The notes under the pieces were generated by a model, which saw nothing but the letters and a program-made list of their open reading frames with translations, was not told where the DNA came from and searched no databases. A DNA stretch of 6,516 nt. It comes from Verrucomicrobiota bacterium (GTDB lineage: Bacteria; Verrucomicrobiota; Verrucomicrobiia; Methylacidiphilales; Verrucolacustridaceae). Location: NCBI GenBank assembly GCA_010024525.1, contig RGGS01000075.1:1-6516 (forward strand), in the 5' to 3' direction. Shown here piece after piece: positions 6,194 to 6,516 of the stretch (positions are counted from its first letter, which is position 1; the number at the start of each line of letters is the position of its first letter). The position numbers and the translations under genes are program-made.

Positions 6194-6516
6194 GATCCCA
6201 AGAGCGCCACGGTGGCACAGGATAGGGTTTGGGTATGGGAAAGGGAAACGAGAGTGCGGGTAACCCCCCGGGTGCGGGCTAATTCAGTCGCAGAGGCATG
6301 GAATTGCAGGAAGGGTTCGCCGCTGGCATGGCGCCCGACCTCCAACCCAAGCCAAGGCAGGGATTCCCCAATTCCGGTGCCGAAGGCCTTGGCGGTGGCC
6401 TCTTTGGCGGCGAACCGTGCCGCCAGATGGGCGGCAGGGCGGGACTGGGCGACGGCGTAGGCAATTTCGGCAGGGAGAAAGATCCGCTCCAAAAAACGAT
6501 CACCAAATTTGGTGAT
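6190..6516 (-). CDS. acpS: Holo-[acyl-carrier-protein] synthase AcpS (5' end outside the window)
   Basis: The frame is open to the right edge, so the N-terminus lies outside the window. The 108 visible residues cover most of a normal AcpS of about 120-130. AcpS transfers the 4'-phosphopantetheine arm of coenzyme A to a serine of apo-ACP, activating fatty-acid synthesis. Visible features are GDRFLERIFLPAE near the left of the visible protein, then RFAAKEATAKAFGTGI (the KEA-x2-KA motif, whose Glu binds the metal), a LPWLGLEVGRHASGEPFL segment corresponding to the usual 'ei...GkP', and LVSLSHTQTLSCATV near the end, matching the family's (V)S(I/L)SHxxxxAxAxV. The N-terminal GIGxDIxxxxR motif with the second metal ligand is not visible. 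An in-frame TTG at 6492 would drop RFL-type conserved sequence and is unlikely to be the true start. Its stop overlaps the nnr start by ATGA. Confidence 0.93.
   Translation of the reverse strand: MTKFGDRFLERIFLPAEIAYAVAQSRPAAHLAARFAAKEATAKAFGTGIGESLPWLGLEVGRHASGEPFLQFHASATELARTRGVTRTLVSLSHTQTLSCATVALLGS

Noticed and set aside
1..6516. CRISPR arrays, insertion sequences, integration sites at the tRNA, phage or toxin genes
   Set aside because: No direct-repeat arrays, terminal inverted repeats with a transposase, direct repeat of the tRNA 3' end, or matching coding motifs were seen by eye. The tRNA flanks form an inverted, not a direct, repeat.

Overview
This is an ordinary bacterial chromosomal window of housekeeping and envelope genes, densely packed with short intergenic gaps. 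The base composition is moderately GC-rich. I see no mobile element, CRISPR array, phage gene or integrase. The taxon cannot be fixed from the sequence. The presence of AcpS, a bifunctional NAD(P)HX repair enzyme, an initiating polyprenyl-phosphate sugar transferase, a type-5 (UDGb-like) uracil-DNA glycosylase and a tRNA without encoded CCA fits a Gram-negative lineage outside the gamma-proteobacteria. A Verrucomicrobiota/PVC-type organism is possible, but this is a weak inference.

Left part (1-2059): the window opens inside the 3' end of an aldehyde dehydrogenase-superfamily gene on the plus strand. It converges, 4 nt apart, with a minus-strand gene for a small PsiE-like four-helix membrane protein. 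A short intergenic region of about 75 bp then separates that gene from a divergent plus-strand pair: a DCC/DUF393 thiol-disulfide oxidoreductase-like protein and a four-cysteine uracil-DNA glycosylase. These two overlap by ATGA and are probably translationally coupled.

Right part (2077-6516, all minus strand): read in transcription order from the right edge, this is acpS (5' end outside the window), then nnr (NAD(P)H-hydrate epimerase/dehydratase, ATGA overlap), a WbaP/WcaJ-type polyprenyl-phosphate sugar-1-phosphate transferase (7-nt gap), rlmN (about 22-nt gap) and, 55 nt further on, tRNA-Leu(GAG). The spacing suggests a single operon, with the tRNA as a possible last member. Functionally it mixes fatty-acid carrier-protein activation, metabolite repair, surface polysaccharide initiation and rRNA/tRNA modification. 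AcpS-Nnr is a familiar pairing, but the sugar transferase is an orphan here, with no other polysaccharide genes in view.

I found no convincing previously undescribed system. The points most worth a second look are the orphan sugar transferase inside the housekeeping operon, motif deviations in the NnrE half and in the UDG motif B, the coupling of a CxxC protein to a probable Fe-S UDG, and complementary leader and trailer sequences flanking the tRNA.
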